A DNA stretch of 64,000 nucleotides from Candidatus Electronema sp. (GTDB taxonomy: Bacteria > Desulfobacterota > Desulfobulbia > Desulfobulbales > Desulfobulbaceae), in assembly GCA_026645415.1 (NCBI GenBank), contig JAPEVH010000014.1, forward strand, positions 1 to 64,000, given 5' to 3'. Under the pieces are notes generated by a model. That model was not told the DNA's origin, did not search any database, and saw only the letters and a program-made list of their open reading frames with translations. Each line of letters begins with the position of its first letter. Position 1 is the stretch's first letter. Of this stretch, positions 8,423-17,375 are shown piece by piece. Position numbers and translations under genes: made by a program.

Positions 8423-10555
8423 TCATCCACGGATGAAATACCTGCCAAACTCTCGCTGTAACCTCCTTCTTCCATTGATGTGCCGGTAAAAATCTAGTCC
8501 TAGTCGCCGGAGGATGATTGGTGGCCAGATTCCCATTTCTAACATGGCAGGACTTTTGCGCATAGAGACAAAATTCTGCCACCGTTGCTTTAGAGAAAGC
8601 CGAGTGCCAGTGCGAAAGTCTGTGTATTCAAACACGCCAAAATTTTCAAGATGATAGAGATTTTCAAAGAACTCAAGTTCCTTGCTATTGGGTAGAAAAA
8701 CCATCCGAGCATGACGGCGGGCAAACCACTCTAAACCAGGCAGCGCACAACCTGAACAAAGACATGCCTGATTCAATCGCCCTGCCTCAGATAATATCTG
8801 CTCCTGAAGCGGTCTAATTTTCTCCTCAAACAAGGCACGTTCTTCCGGCATATCTACAGTCGCAATCAGCAAGTCGCTCTCTTCTGTCTGAATCTTCTGG
8901 CGGATTTCTCGGCAATGATCATCAGGCAGCCAGACAAATTCTTCCTCTGTAAAATAGCCGTCCGCGCTGCCGTGCGAGGCACCAAGCATCATCTCAAAGA
9001 GCGAGCGATTGTTATTGTAGACATTGAAATAAGGCAGCGGTCGGGTGTTGTCAAAAAGTAAACCCTGCTTGTCATTGTTTGTTTGCTTAACCGCTGCATC
9101 GAGAAAACCTGCGTAATATCCTTGTATTTTGACTTGTCCATCAAGGATGTGCCAAACATTGTCCTGAATCGAACCTTTCCAACCCACATCAACAATGGTC
9201 AGCCCGTCGTTATTATAATCAATACCAAAGGAATCTAAGTAGCTAATAAAGTTCCTACGCTGACTGGCCCGCCGGTTTTCGTACACATCGCGGAAGGGTG
9301 CAAATTTCAGTAACTGTCGAAAAGCGGCTTGATTGACTAAATCAGAAAGACGGGTTTGGAAATCAACTCCTGCTTGCTGGCAAAGATCAGCAGCCAGCGG
9401 CTCTTCAATATTCAGGCTGAGGAGAAAATCACGCGGTGAGATGTTGCGATAAAAATAAAAGAGACGGCTAAAATCCTCCTCCTCCAGCGGCTTGAGCGAG
9501 GCAAGAAAGGTGGCCTTGCGCGAGACCAGCAAGTAGTGGCTGCGCACTATCGGTACACCAAAAAGATCGACCTGCATCTGGTCAAAGAGGCTCTTCAGAA
9601 ACTCGCCTTCTTTGGAGAAGAAAAAAACATCTTGTGTCTGCTGCCGCAGCAGGTTCTGGAGCAGATTATATGTGAAGAGCCAGAGGCTGGTGCCGGTTTC
9701 TTTAAACAGGCCAGACGTAGCTGTAGCCTCATTAAATCGCTGTTCTACTTTATCTGCCGAGTCCAACTGGCTAGGCTGCCACTGACTGTAGAATGTCTTC
9801 TGGCTAGGATTAAGCAGATACAGGCAGCGCAGTCCCTTCTCCTGCGCCTGCGTTACATCAGAACGGGGATTGTCGCCAATCATCAGTAGTTCATCTGGCT
9901 GGCAAGCTAAGTCTTGGCAGATTTTTTCATAGAGCCTGCCTGATGACTTCGCTAAACCATAATCAGCGGAAACATAGAGATTATCAAATTGGTCATGCAA
10001 ACCAAGGTTCTTCAGCATCTGCTCGAAGCAGTAGCCTGGCAGATAGAAATCTGAAATCAACACGGTGCGAAAACCTTGCTGGCGTAGCCAAGCCAGCACT
10101 TGCACTGTCTCAGGACAAGGTTGCTGTACGGTTTTTTCTACAGTAGTTTCAAGAGAAAGAATAGTTTCTGTGAAGCGTTTCTCGTCCCGAAGCTGGGCAA
10201 GATCACCAAATTGCTCTTGCAGCCGCAAACGATAGGCTTTGGCAAAGGGTTCCATGTAAAATTCCAGCTCGCCTCCTGCTGCCGCGCTTGCGGCGCAGAG
10301 TTCCCGCTCGATTTGCTGGCGTAGAGCGTAGAGCTGTTCAGGCGCAACCTTGCTGCCCAGCAGTAAACTGTGCAGCCGAGCGGCAAGCTGCTTGCTGTAT
10401 TCTGGCTCGATTTTGCGAACTGCTAGGGTATCAAAATAATCAAAGCAGAAGTATTTGACTCCATCTTTGGCCTGCTCTTGGAGAAGGCCAAAAATTTTGG
10501 TAAACGAATCGTGGCCGACAGTCCAAGTCGGTGCGGTCTTGCATGAATGCTGCAT
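8423..10555 (-). CDS. HAD-superfamily predicted hydrolase (COG5610-like), two-domain
   Basis: 710 residues. The N-terminal ~270 form a HAD phosphatase fold: nucleophile loop FCFDYFDTLA (about 37-46), motif II LISDFY, the lysine in LAKSSGRLY and motif IV GDNPRSD. The following ~430 residues are a large C-terminal region with HDxxR-like charged and aromatic stretches (VDVGWKGSIQDN, FLPNSKELEFFENLYH). This arrangement is typical of COG5610 proteins, found in polysaccharide or cell-surface gene sets. The position two after the first Asp is Phe, as in some haloacid-dehalogenase-like members. It is third in an operon after the AsmA-like and CrcB genes (13-base gap). The substrate is unknown. Confidence 0.8.
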   Translation of the reverse strand: MQHSCKTAPTWTVGHDSFTKIFGLLQEQAKDGVKYFCFDYFDTLAVRKIEPEYSKQLAARLHSLLLGSKVAPEQLYALRQQIERELCAASAAAGGELEFYMEPFAKAYRLRLQEQFGDLAQLRDEKRFTETILSLETTVEKTVQQPCPETVQVLAWLRQQGFRTVLISDFYLPGYCFEQMLKNLGLHDQFDNLYVSADYGLAKSSGRLYEKICQDLACQPDELLMIGDNPRSDVTQAQEKGLRCLYLLNPSQKTFYSQWQPSQLDSADKVEQRFNEATATSGLFKETGTSLWLFTYNLLQNLLRQQTQDVFFFSKEGEFLKSLFDQMQVDLFGVPIVRSHYLLVSRKATFLASLKPLEEEDFSRLFYFYRNISPRDFLLSLNIEEPLAADLCQQAGVDFQTRLSDLVNQAAFRQLLKFAPFRDVYENRRASQRRNFISYLDSFGIDYNNDGLTIVDVGWKGSIQDNVWHILDGQVKIQGYYAGFLDAAVKQTNNDKQGLLFDNTRPLPYFNVYNNNRSLFEMMLGASHGSADGYFTEEEFVWLPDDHCREIRQKIQTEESDLLIATVDMPEERALFEEKIRPLQEQILSEAGRLNQACLCSGCALPGLEWFARRHARMVFLPNSKELEFFENLYHLENFGVFEYTDFRTGTRLSLKQRWQNFVSMRKSPAMLEMGIWPPIILRRLGLDFYRHINGRRRLQREFGRYFIRG

Positions 10556-10568
10556 GGAAAAATTCTGA

Positions 10569-10961
10569 TCAGAAAAGAGAGGCGAATATACGTCCTAGCC
10601 AGACAAAAGCTACGCCGAAAAAGACTTGCGAACCGGAATTAAGCAGAGCCAGATCCAGTCGTGCCTCTCGAAGTAGCTGTAGGGTATCGTTACTAAAGGT
10701 AGAAAAGGTGGTAAAGGCACCAAGCAAGCCGGCAAGCAGAAAACCACGCAATTCTGGGGAAAAGAAAGAGCGACTTTCTGCTAATGCGCTGAGGAAACCG
10801 ATCAGCAGACAGCCGATCATATTCACGCTCAAGGTGCCAAAAGGATAGGTAATCGAGCCAGAACGAGCCTGTACCCACGTGCTGACAAAAAAGCGCAATA
10901 CTGCCCCAACAAAACCGCCCCCACCGATTAGGAAGAGGCGGAATAGGGTCTCATTATTCAT
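10569..10961 (-). CDS. crcB: CrcB/Fluc fluoride channel
   Basis: 130 residues with four membrane helices. Family motifs are present: GGGGFVGAVLRF near the start, the pore asparagine in GTLSVNMIGC and the GLLGAFTTFSTFS block whose phenylalanines and threonines line the fluoride path. It works as a dual-topology dimer that lets toxic fluoride leave the cell. The start overlaps the end of the AsmA-like gene by 4 bases (ATGA), so translation is coupled. No fluoride riboswitch is seen in front of it or at the head of the operon. Confidence 0.95.
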   Translation of the reverse strand: MNNETLFRLFLIGGGGFVGAVLRFFVSTWVQARSGSITYPFGTLSVNMIGCLLIGFLSALAESRSFFSPELRGFLLAGLLGAFTTFSTFSNDTLQLLREARLDLALLNSGSQVFFGVAFVWLGRIFASLF

Positions 10962-13900
10962 CGTCCTAAGAATCCGTCGAGCAGGCCGGGTAGAGCAGGT
11001 AGCACCTCTTTGGGCACAATTTTTTCTACCTGTTCTTGCACAGCTTTTTTTGCGGCATGGCCTGCTGCCTGACCAAGCAGATCAGAGGCTGCCTGCATTA
11101 GGGCTTCTGGGTTGTAAACTGGCCTGTCCTTGGTGCCTTTGATCGGCACTTTCAAGGTTGCCCCTTTCAGCAGCTCATAGCCTTTCTTGCCGACCAAATT
11201 TTTTGTCACTGGCACTTCTACCACATAATCTAAACTGCCATCAAAACCGGCCGAACCGCTAAGTGTCATCTCCGAACCTGCAACCGTAATTTTGATTGGT
11301 GAGCAGGAAATACGCCCCTTCCTCCCTTCACAGTTGAGTGTTTTTTCTTTCAAGTTAAGAGGATGACCACCAAGACCAGCAATATCCAAAATTCCTGCCA
11401 AAGCACTTGTAGGTTCTAACACCACACTAGCTAAATCAAAATGGAGATTGAAATCAGCTTTTTCAATACCTTTAGCACCGATTGGCATGGAAAAACGCTC
11501 TGCTTTGAGACTGATAATACCAGCAGGCCGGGCCAAGGCACCCAGCAGCGGATGAATGCTCTTGAGCAGGCCATTAGTCAACGTATCTGCCAAGCCAACC
11601 TTGGTTAAGATCTGTTCCGGCTTGGGCAAACTGAGCAAGGGCGGATCTTGCGTATAGTCAATTTTGGGTGAGAGCTGCACTGTGCCGCCGTTCAAAATAC
11701 CTTGGAAGGCCGTACTCATCACCCCTTCTTTCATGCCAGTATCCGCAGACAGATCACTGATTTTGATACCTGACTTGACAAAGCTGTCAGCATGGAAACG
11801 AGCAGCAAACTTCAACTCAGCTTGGCGTTTGCCGGTGAGCGGATAATAAAAAGTGAATTTTTCTTTTTTTCGCCCGGCTGCGCTGATGTCGAGCGGATAC
11901 ATGCCGTTGAGTACCGCAACTACGGCCGCAAAATCAGGCGTAGCCACCCCTTCTAGGGAAAGATTGGGTGTTTGCCCTGTTAATTCTAGCCTGCCGCTCG
12001 ATTGCATAGAAAGAGGATAGGACTGGAGATCAAAATTGGTAAAATAGATGTCTCCAGCAGCAAGGTCACCGTGCAATCTGCTACGGAATTCCACTTTTTC
12101 CTTGGCCGCAAGAATGTTGCCTTCTTTGCCGTAGAAAAAGCGGTCTAAATCAATAGCAACCGTGCCGCTGCTGCCTGCTGAGGCTGCACTGCCGGGAATG
12201 CTGCTCTGCTCGGCCAAATCAATGGCAAAGGTTGCTGCGCCACCGAGCTTTTGCTCTGGCGGGATGACCTCTACTTGGCGAAGGAGGTCTGCCAGCTTCT
12301 CTAGCTGTGATTCTCCCTGCACCTGCAAGGTTCTCAGGGCTGGCATGGGCTTATGCTGCCAGTCATCAAGAGAAAGCAGATGCAGTTTAAAGTCAGCAAA
12401 GCCAGAGGCAAATTCCAAATCACGTAAGATCAAGCGATGCGCTGTAGGATCGAGCAGACTACAACCTCCACCATCAGCAAAAAAGCTACTTCTACTGTCT
12501 GCCTTGATCAAAGGTCGAACCTGCTCTGTTTGGCCGTCTTCACTCCGCAGGGTGCTCAGACGTAGATCAGGGTCACGAATAACCTTACCATTGCGATAAA
12601 GAATAAAATCTTTGATCCTGCTGTCCACATCCCGTAATACCACCCGATTATCCTCAGTATAGCCAGAGGCATTCAAGTCCAAATCACCTGCTAAACTGAG
12701 TTCTGGGTTTATGGCCTCAAACTTATGCAGTAGCTCAACAAAGCGTCCCAACATCAACTTGGCCTGCACCTGATAGCCAGACGATATTTTGCCATTTTTT
12801 CGATACAGCCCATCCAGTGTACCGCTGATTGTGCCGGGCCAAGAAGAAAGATTAAAAGTCAACTCAGCGGCGTTTTTGCCACTTTCTGGTATGTGCCCGG
12901 GTGTGCTTAGTTTGCCGCTAAAACTGGTCGTACAGGGTGGCAGGATTTCCTTGCCTTTGTGCGAGAGGCGACTATCGGCAATATCAGCCTTGGCATCGAT
13001 CTGGTAGTGCTCATTCCCATCTTTAGCAAGCTGAACCTGAACTTGGACTTTACCGCCTGCATCCCAGTCAAAGCGGAAAATCCGATTTACTTCTCGCATA
13101 GCAGCATCTACATCTGCTTTCCCATCTAAAGAGAATTGTTGTAGATTGCCCCTGCCCTCAAGGTCAAGAAACGGTGCGCTGAGACGTAGACTTTCCACTT
13201 CTGGTGCTTGATTTGCCAAACTGCCAACAAGATGCACGCTGAGAGGACTGTCCCAAGCAAAATCACCGCCGTTTTGCCGACCAGCCAAACTGTCCACCGC
13301 TGCATCTGCGCTTATATGGAGTTGATCTCCGTCTTTAGCCAGATGAGCAGTAATAGTTAGCTCACCCCGATCAAGGCGTAAATCATCACGGATTTTCAAT
13401 AAATGGGGAAACTGTGCTAAGAGGAGAGCTAGGTCAATCTTTCCCTCACCACTGGCTTGGAAGCCGCCACCACTCTTGGTGCTCTGAAGGTTCAGGCTGC
13501 CAAAATCTGACACTGCTTTTAAGGAAGGGAGTTGCCAGTCGTTGTTCTCTTGTTGAGCTTCCAGATCAACAGCAAGTTGACTGAACCGGGGATGATCAGT
13601 GCCTAAAACACCACCTGATAGATCAACCTCAGTCAAAGAAGCTGGGCCGCTCACAGTCAAACTGCCATCTGCTGCCCCTATGACTTTGATATCTGCGGAG
13701 AGCGTACCGTTGCCCTGCGGCAGGCCCTGCACACCCGGATTTAGAGCCAGAAAAGGCTGGGCTTGAACATGAGTCAATTGAAGTTGCATGTCAGCTCCAG
13801 CTAAATCTCCGTGCACAAGCTCGGTGAGTTTTGCTGTACCTCTCGCCTCTGCTTTACCTTGCTGGCCGCTGGAAGCCGTAAGATCAAACGTAACCTGATT

Positions 13901-14470
13901 GGCAGAAATATCAGCTTGGAGTGCTCCGTTGCTAAGGAAGAGCTTTGCTGGCTCTTTGCCTTGAGCAACTCTGATTGCTGCATTGTGGATGAGCAACCGT
14001 CCCTTCATTTTACTCAGGAAACTCTTGCTGCTCTCTTGCGCTCCTGCTTTTTCTACAGGCTGGCCACTGATCGTAGGCGTTACTTGGTTTGCTCTTGCTG
14101 GTGGAGGTGATTTTGCTGCTGGAGCCTTAACTGTTAGCAAGAGTTTTGGCTCATTGAAGACAAGCTCACCAAGGTCTTCAGGTTTGTTCAGCAGTGACCA
14201 CAAACCACGATTAAGGCGCAATTCCGTAACATCGAGTTGGATACCCTGGGTCGTGTCATTATAGAGTACACCTGAACACACTGCACCCTGTTGCCAACCA
14301 ATACTGCAATGTTGCGCAGATAGCTCACCCGGCATACCTTTGTTGACGTTATGGAGTATAAGGCTCCGTAGCCAATCTGAAGACAGCAAGAATGGCGGCA
14401 CGACAAGCAGTGTTATTGCCAAGACTGCCCCAACCCCTCCTGCGATATAAAGAAGTTTTTTCTTTTTCAC
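10958..14470 (-). CDS. Large AsmA-family protein
   Basis: 1170 residues with one N-terminal membrane helix (about 7-28, LLYIAGGVGAVLAITLLVV) and a long beta-rich periplasmic part. The last ~200 residues carry the AsmA_2-like pattern: FNLHFDLASVVLEP, a repeated beta-strand block, then GSLDYVVEVPVTKNL and VKVPIKGTKDRPVYNPE-like ending. AsmA/TamB/YhdP proteins form bridge-like grooves that carry phospholipids to the outer membrane. Start is GTG at 14470 behind a GGAG site. Residues about 120-150 are a Pro/Ala-rich linker. It heads an operon with crcB and the HAD gene. Confidence 0.8.
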   Translation of the reverse strand: MKKKKLLYIAGGVGAVLAITLLVVPPFLLSSDWLRSLILHNVNKGMPGELSAQHCSIGWQQGAVCSGVLYNDTTQGIQLDVTELRLNRGLWSLLNKPEDLGELVFNEPKLLLTVKAPAAKSPPPARANQVTPTISGQPVEKAGAQESSKSFLSKMKGRLLIHNAAIRVAQGKEPAKLFLSNGALQADISANQVTFDLTASSGQQGKAEARGTAKLTELVHGDLAGADMQLQLTHVQAQPFLALNPGVQGLPQGNGTLSADIKVIGAADGSLTVSGPASLTEVDLSGGVLGTDHPRFSQLAVDLEAQQENNDWQLPSLKAVSDFGSLNLQSTKSGGGFQASGEGKIDLALLLAQFPHLLKIRDDLRLDRGELTITAHLAKDGDQLHISADAAVDSLAGRQNGGDFAWDSPLSVHLVGSLANQAPEVESLRLSAPFLDLEGRGNLQQFSLDGKADVDAAMREVNRIFRFDWDAGGKVQVQVQLAKDGNEHYQIDAKADIADSRLSHKGKEILPPCTTSFSGKLSTPGHIPESGKNAAELTFNLSSWPGTISGTLDGLYRKNGKISSGYQVQAKLMLGRFVELLHKFEAINPELSLAGDLDLNASGYTEDNRVVLRDVDSRIKDFILYRNGKVIRDPDLRLSTLRSEDGQTEQVRPLIKADSRSSFFADGGGCSLLDPTAHRLILRDLEFASGFADFKLHLLSLDDWQHKPMPALRTLQVQGESQLEKLADLLRQVEVIPPEQKLGGAATFAIDLAEQSSIPGSAASAGSSGTVAIDLDRFFYGKEGNILAAKEKVEFRSRLHGDLAAGDIYFTNFDLQSYPLSMQSSGRLELTGQTPNLSLEGVATPDFAAVVAVLNGMYPLDISAAGRKKEKFTFYYPLTGKRQAELKFAARFHADSFVKSGIKISDLSADTGMKEGVMSTAFQGILNGGTVQLSPKIDYTQDPPLLSLPKPEQILTKVGLADTLTNGLLKSIHPLLGALARPAGIISLKAERFSMPIGAKGIEKADFNLHFDLASVVLEPTSALAGILDIAGLGGHPLNLKEKTLNCEGRKGRISCSPIKITVAGSEMTLSGSAGFDGSLDYVVEVPVTKNLVGKKGYELLKGATLKVPIKGTKDRPVYNPEALMQAASDLLGQAAGHAAKKAVQEQVEKIVPKEVLPALPGLLDGFLGR

Positions 14471-14773
14471 CTACTCCGCTCCTTTGTTTGCCATGATTGC
14501 GGTTATCATTCAGCTAACCGCGTACCTCTCTGTTTGTCAATAGGATTCCCTCTCTCTTTACGAGGAAAAGATTGCCTATCATAAAGAATGCGAATGAGGG
14601 GATAAAGCATCTATTATTCCTGCCTAATGTGCAACTCTTAACAAAGATATGCGATCTATTGGCCGACTCCTGTAGAATAGCAGCAACCGGCCCCTATCCA
14701 CAAGAAGCAAGTACACGACCGTAGGGTCATACAACAGAAGGAATTCCCATCCCACAGCAAAAAGGATTAGTAT

Positions 14774-14934
14774 GGTACCGACCTTACCATACTAATGGTA
14801 CTGACCTTACCATACTAATGGTACCGACCTTACCATACTAATGGTACCGACCTTACCATACTAATGGTACCGACCTTATCATACTAATGGTACCGACCTT
14901 ATCATACTAATGGTACCGACCTTATCATACTCAT
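14774..14934. repeat. Seven tandem 23-bp repeats
   Basis: Seven head-to-tail copies of a 23-bp unit starting GGTACCGACCTTA and ending CATACTAAT, with only single-base changes: CTGACC in unit 2, TATCAT for TACCAT in units 5-7, and a last unit ending CTCAT. Each unit junction forms a small perfect hairpin, TACCAT-ACTA-ATGGTA. The array ends 22 bases before the ATG of the FAD oxidase, so it lies in that gene's promoter or leader. There are no spacers, so it is not CRISPR. Confidence 0.95.
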
Positions 14935-14956
14935 AGTCAGCCTGAGCAGGAGTAGC

Positions 14957-16345
14957 ATGAACAAACAGATTCTTAAAGAACTGCGGGCCATTCTCGGCAA
15001 AGACAGCCTGCTGACTGCTTGGGAGGAGCGGGCCTGTTGCAGCTACGATGCCACTGGCCAGAGCTTCCTGCCAGATGCGGTCGCCTTGCCAGAGACCACA
15101 GAACAGATTGCCGCCCTTGTCCGGCTGGCCAACGAATACCGCTTCCCGGTCATCCCGCGTGGTGCAGGCAGTGGCGCAACCGGCGGTGCGCTGCCAGTCA
15201 AAGGTGGCTTGGTGATCAGCTTTAATCGTATGCGGCGGATTCTGGAGATTGATACGGCCAATATGATTGCGGTAGTGGAACCGGGCTTGGTCACTGGTGA
15301 ACTGCAAGCAGCCTTAAAGCAGCACGGCCTGATGTATCCACCTGATCCGGCCAGCCTTAAGTTCTGTTCTCTTGGCGGTAATGCAGCAGAATGCGCGGGT
15401 GGGCCAAGTGCAGTTAAGTACGGCGTGACCCGTGATTACATCATTGGCCTAGAAGCAGTGCTAGCTACAGGCGAGATCATTAAGACTGGAGTGCGGACAG
15501 AGAAAGGCGTGGTTGGCTACGACCTCACCCGGCTACTGATCGGCTCAGAAGGCACATTGGCCTTGTTTACCAAGCTCATTCTGCGGCTCTTGCCTTTGCC
15601 CGCCGCCAAGTCCACCTTTCTTCTCAGCTTCAGCTCGCTGGCTGAGGCAACTAAGCTGGTAGCAGAGATCCTCTCTGCTGGCCTACTGCCCTGCACTCTT
15701 GAATATATGGACAGAACTGCGATTGCAGCGGTGCGTAGTCGCCTGAGTAGTCCGCCAGCAGAGGATGTGGCGGCTTTACTGTTAGTGGAATTTGATGGTA
15801 GTACGGATGAGGTTGCCCAACAGAGCAAGCAGTTCACCGCTTTTGTTGAGCAGAAGAACAACTGCTCTCTTCGTCAGGCAGCCAATGAAGAGGAAACTAC
15901 GGAACTCTGGCAGGCTCGTCGCTCAATTTCACCTGCGGTGCTGTCGCTCCGGCCGCACAAGATTGCTGAGGATGTCGTCGTCCCACGCTCAAATATTCCA
16001 GACTTGGTTGCCTTTTTAGAACGGCTTGCAGACGAACTACAGCTCCTTATCCTGAGCTTTGGCCATGCAGGTGATGGTAATATACACGTCAATATTATGC
16101 TCGATAAGAGCAATAAAGAAGAACATCAGCGCGGCTTACAAGCCAAAGAGCGGCTCTTTCGCTTTGTTCTTAGTCTTGGCGGCACTCTGTCTGGCGAGCA
16201 CGGCATTGGTATCACCAAGGCTGCCTTTCTGCCCTTGGAGATAAACCCTCCGACCTTAGAGCTTATGTGGCGGCTCAAACAGCTCTTTGACCCGAACGGC
16301 ATCCTTAATCCAGGGAAAGTCTTTCCTGATCTGCCTGTCACCTGA
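14957..16345 (+). CDS. glcD: GlcD-type FAD-binding oxidase (glycolate/D-lactate dehydrogenase family)
   Basis: 462 residues. The PCMH FAD domain spans about 35-215, with PRGAGSGATGGALP binding the FAD diphosphate, then GGNAAECAGGPSAVKYG and IGSEGTLALFT. The FAD-oxidase C-terminal cap (about 220-455) has the HAGDGNIHVNIM active-site block and LGGTLSGEHGIG. The family oxidises 2-hydroxy acids such as glycolate, D-lactate or 2-hydroxyglutarate and passes electrons to an iron-sulfur partner or quinone. No GlcF-type iron-sulfur gene is adjacent. ATG follows AGGAG. The preceding 23-bp repeat array is the striking regulatory context. Confidence 0.9.
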   Translation: MNKQILKELRAILGKDSLLTAWEERACCSYDATGQSFLPDAVALPETTEQIAALVRLANEYRFPVIPRGAGSGATGGALPVKGGLVISFNRMRRILEIDTANMIAVVEPGLVTGELQAALKQHGLMYPPDPASLKFCSLGGNAAECAGGPSAVKYGVTRDYIIGLEAVLATGEIIKTGVRTEKGVVGYDLTRLLIGSEGTLALFTKLILRLLPLPAAKSTFLLSFSSLAEATKLVAEILSAGLLPCTLEYMDRTAIAAVRSRLSSPPAEDVAALLLVEFDGSTDEVAQQSKQFTAFVEQKNNCSLRQAANEEETTELWQARRSISPAVLSLRPHKIAEDVVVPRSNIPDLVAFLERLADELQLLILSFGHAGDGNIHVNIMLDKSNKEEHQRGLQAKERLFRFVLSLGGTLSGEHGIGITKAAFLPLEINPPTLELMWRLKQLFDPNGILNPGKVFPDLPVT

Positions 16346-16438
16346 TTGCCGCAGAAAACAGTTGGCAGTAGGCCGCTTCCAGTTTACAGTTCACCCAGAA
16401 GATTGGCTCCTTTTCGTTCATTCATCTTGAGGTGAGAA

Positions 16439-17341
16439 ATGTTCAGGCAGATTGCGCTGTTCATGCTGTTCCTTGTCCTGCTAACCGCTCCAGCACACAG
16501 TAGTCCTTTGCTCGACTCTGACGGCAGAGTGACTAACGTGGCCAAACCCTTTACCCGAATTATTTCTCTGTACGCTGCCCATACCCGCAACCTGCGCGAT
16601 ATGGGTGCAGGCAGTCAGATTATTGCCGTAGGTCGCAGTGATAAGCAGCTTCCTGAGTTGCCTAGAATCAGCTTTGGTGATGACCTTGAACGACTCTTGG
16701 CGCTCAAACCAGACTTGGTACTGATCCGGCCCATGCTCAGTCATGCGCATCCTGAAACTGTAGAGCGGCTGACCCAAAACGGCGTAGCTGTGGTTTCGCT
16801 CCAGCCCAATTCAGTGGAAGAGATGTTCCGTTACTGGGAGAGCCTAGCCGCGCTGACCGGGAAGGAGGCTGAAGCCAAGCAGATGATTACCAGCTTTGGC
16901 ACAGGCTTGGCTGAAATCACTCGCCAAGTGCAGCAGATTCCAGAACAAGAGCGGAAGCGGGTCTATTTTGAGTCTATTCATAAGCGAATGAAGACCTTTG
17001 CTGCTGGCTCAATGGCCATGTTTGTTTTGCAGTCAGCAGGGGGAATCAACGTTGCCGACGATGCCGTGCAGGTGCGCTCCACTAATATTGCTGAATACGG
17101 CAAGGAGCATATTCTTGCTAAAGCAGATCAGATTGATGTCTTTCTTGCCCAGCAGGGACGGATGAATCCAGTGAGCGAGGAAATAATTATCAAGGAGCCG
17201 GGCTTTCAGGTGATCAAGGCGGTGCAACAAGGGCAGGTTTTCTTGGTGGATGAGAAGAAAGTATCGAGACCAACTATGGATCTCCTCAAAGGAATCAAAG
17301 AGATTTTTGCCTTACTCTATCCATCTGATACGCGCAAATGA
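16439..17341 (+). CDS. Periplasmic binding protein of the FecB/BtuF type
   Basis: 300 residues with a signal peptide (FMLFLVLLTAPAHS). The fold is that of cluster A-II binding proteins for iron-siderophore or cobalamin: RIISLYAAHTRNL, a LLALKPDLVLIRP block, VVSLQPNSVEEM and the long linking helix. There is no lipobox cysteine. No permease or ATPase gene lies nearby, so it is an orphan, possibly serving a transporter elsewhere or acting as the sensor for the histidine kinase that starts 34 bases after its stop. GAGGTGAGAA gives a good ribosome site. Confidence 0.85.
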   Translation: MFRQIALFMLFLVLLTAPAHSSPLLDSDGRVTNVAKPFTRIISLYAAHTRNLRDMGAGSQIIAVGRSDKQLPELPRISFGDDLERLLALKPDLVLIRPMLSHAHPETVERLTQNGVAVVSLQPNSVEEMFRYWESLAALTGKEAEAKQMITSFGTGLAEITRQVQQIPEQERKRVYFESIHKRMKTFAAGSMAMFVLQSAGGINVADDAVQVRSTNIAEYGKEHILAKADQIDVFLAQQGRMNPVSEEIIIKEPGFQVIKAVQQGQVFLVDEKKVSRPTMDLLKGIKEIFALLYPSDTRK

Positions 17342-17375
17342 AGTATCCTCTTTCTCCCTTGTACGTTCAGCAGCA

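Noticed and set aside
10962-14470. Fluoride riboswitch for crcB
   Set aside because: crcB is inside an operon and overlaps the upstream gene; no recognisable fluoride aptamer was seen there or before the operon start.
14774-14934. CRISPR array
   Set aside because: The 23-bp units are directly adjacent with no unique spacers and no cas genes are present.
17250-17375. Longer N-terminus of the histidine kinase
   Set aside because: It would overlap the preceding gene by about 90 bases and adds no conserved sequence; the ATG at 17376 is a better start.
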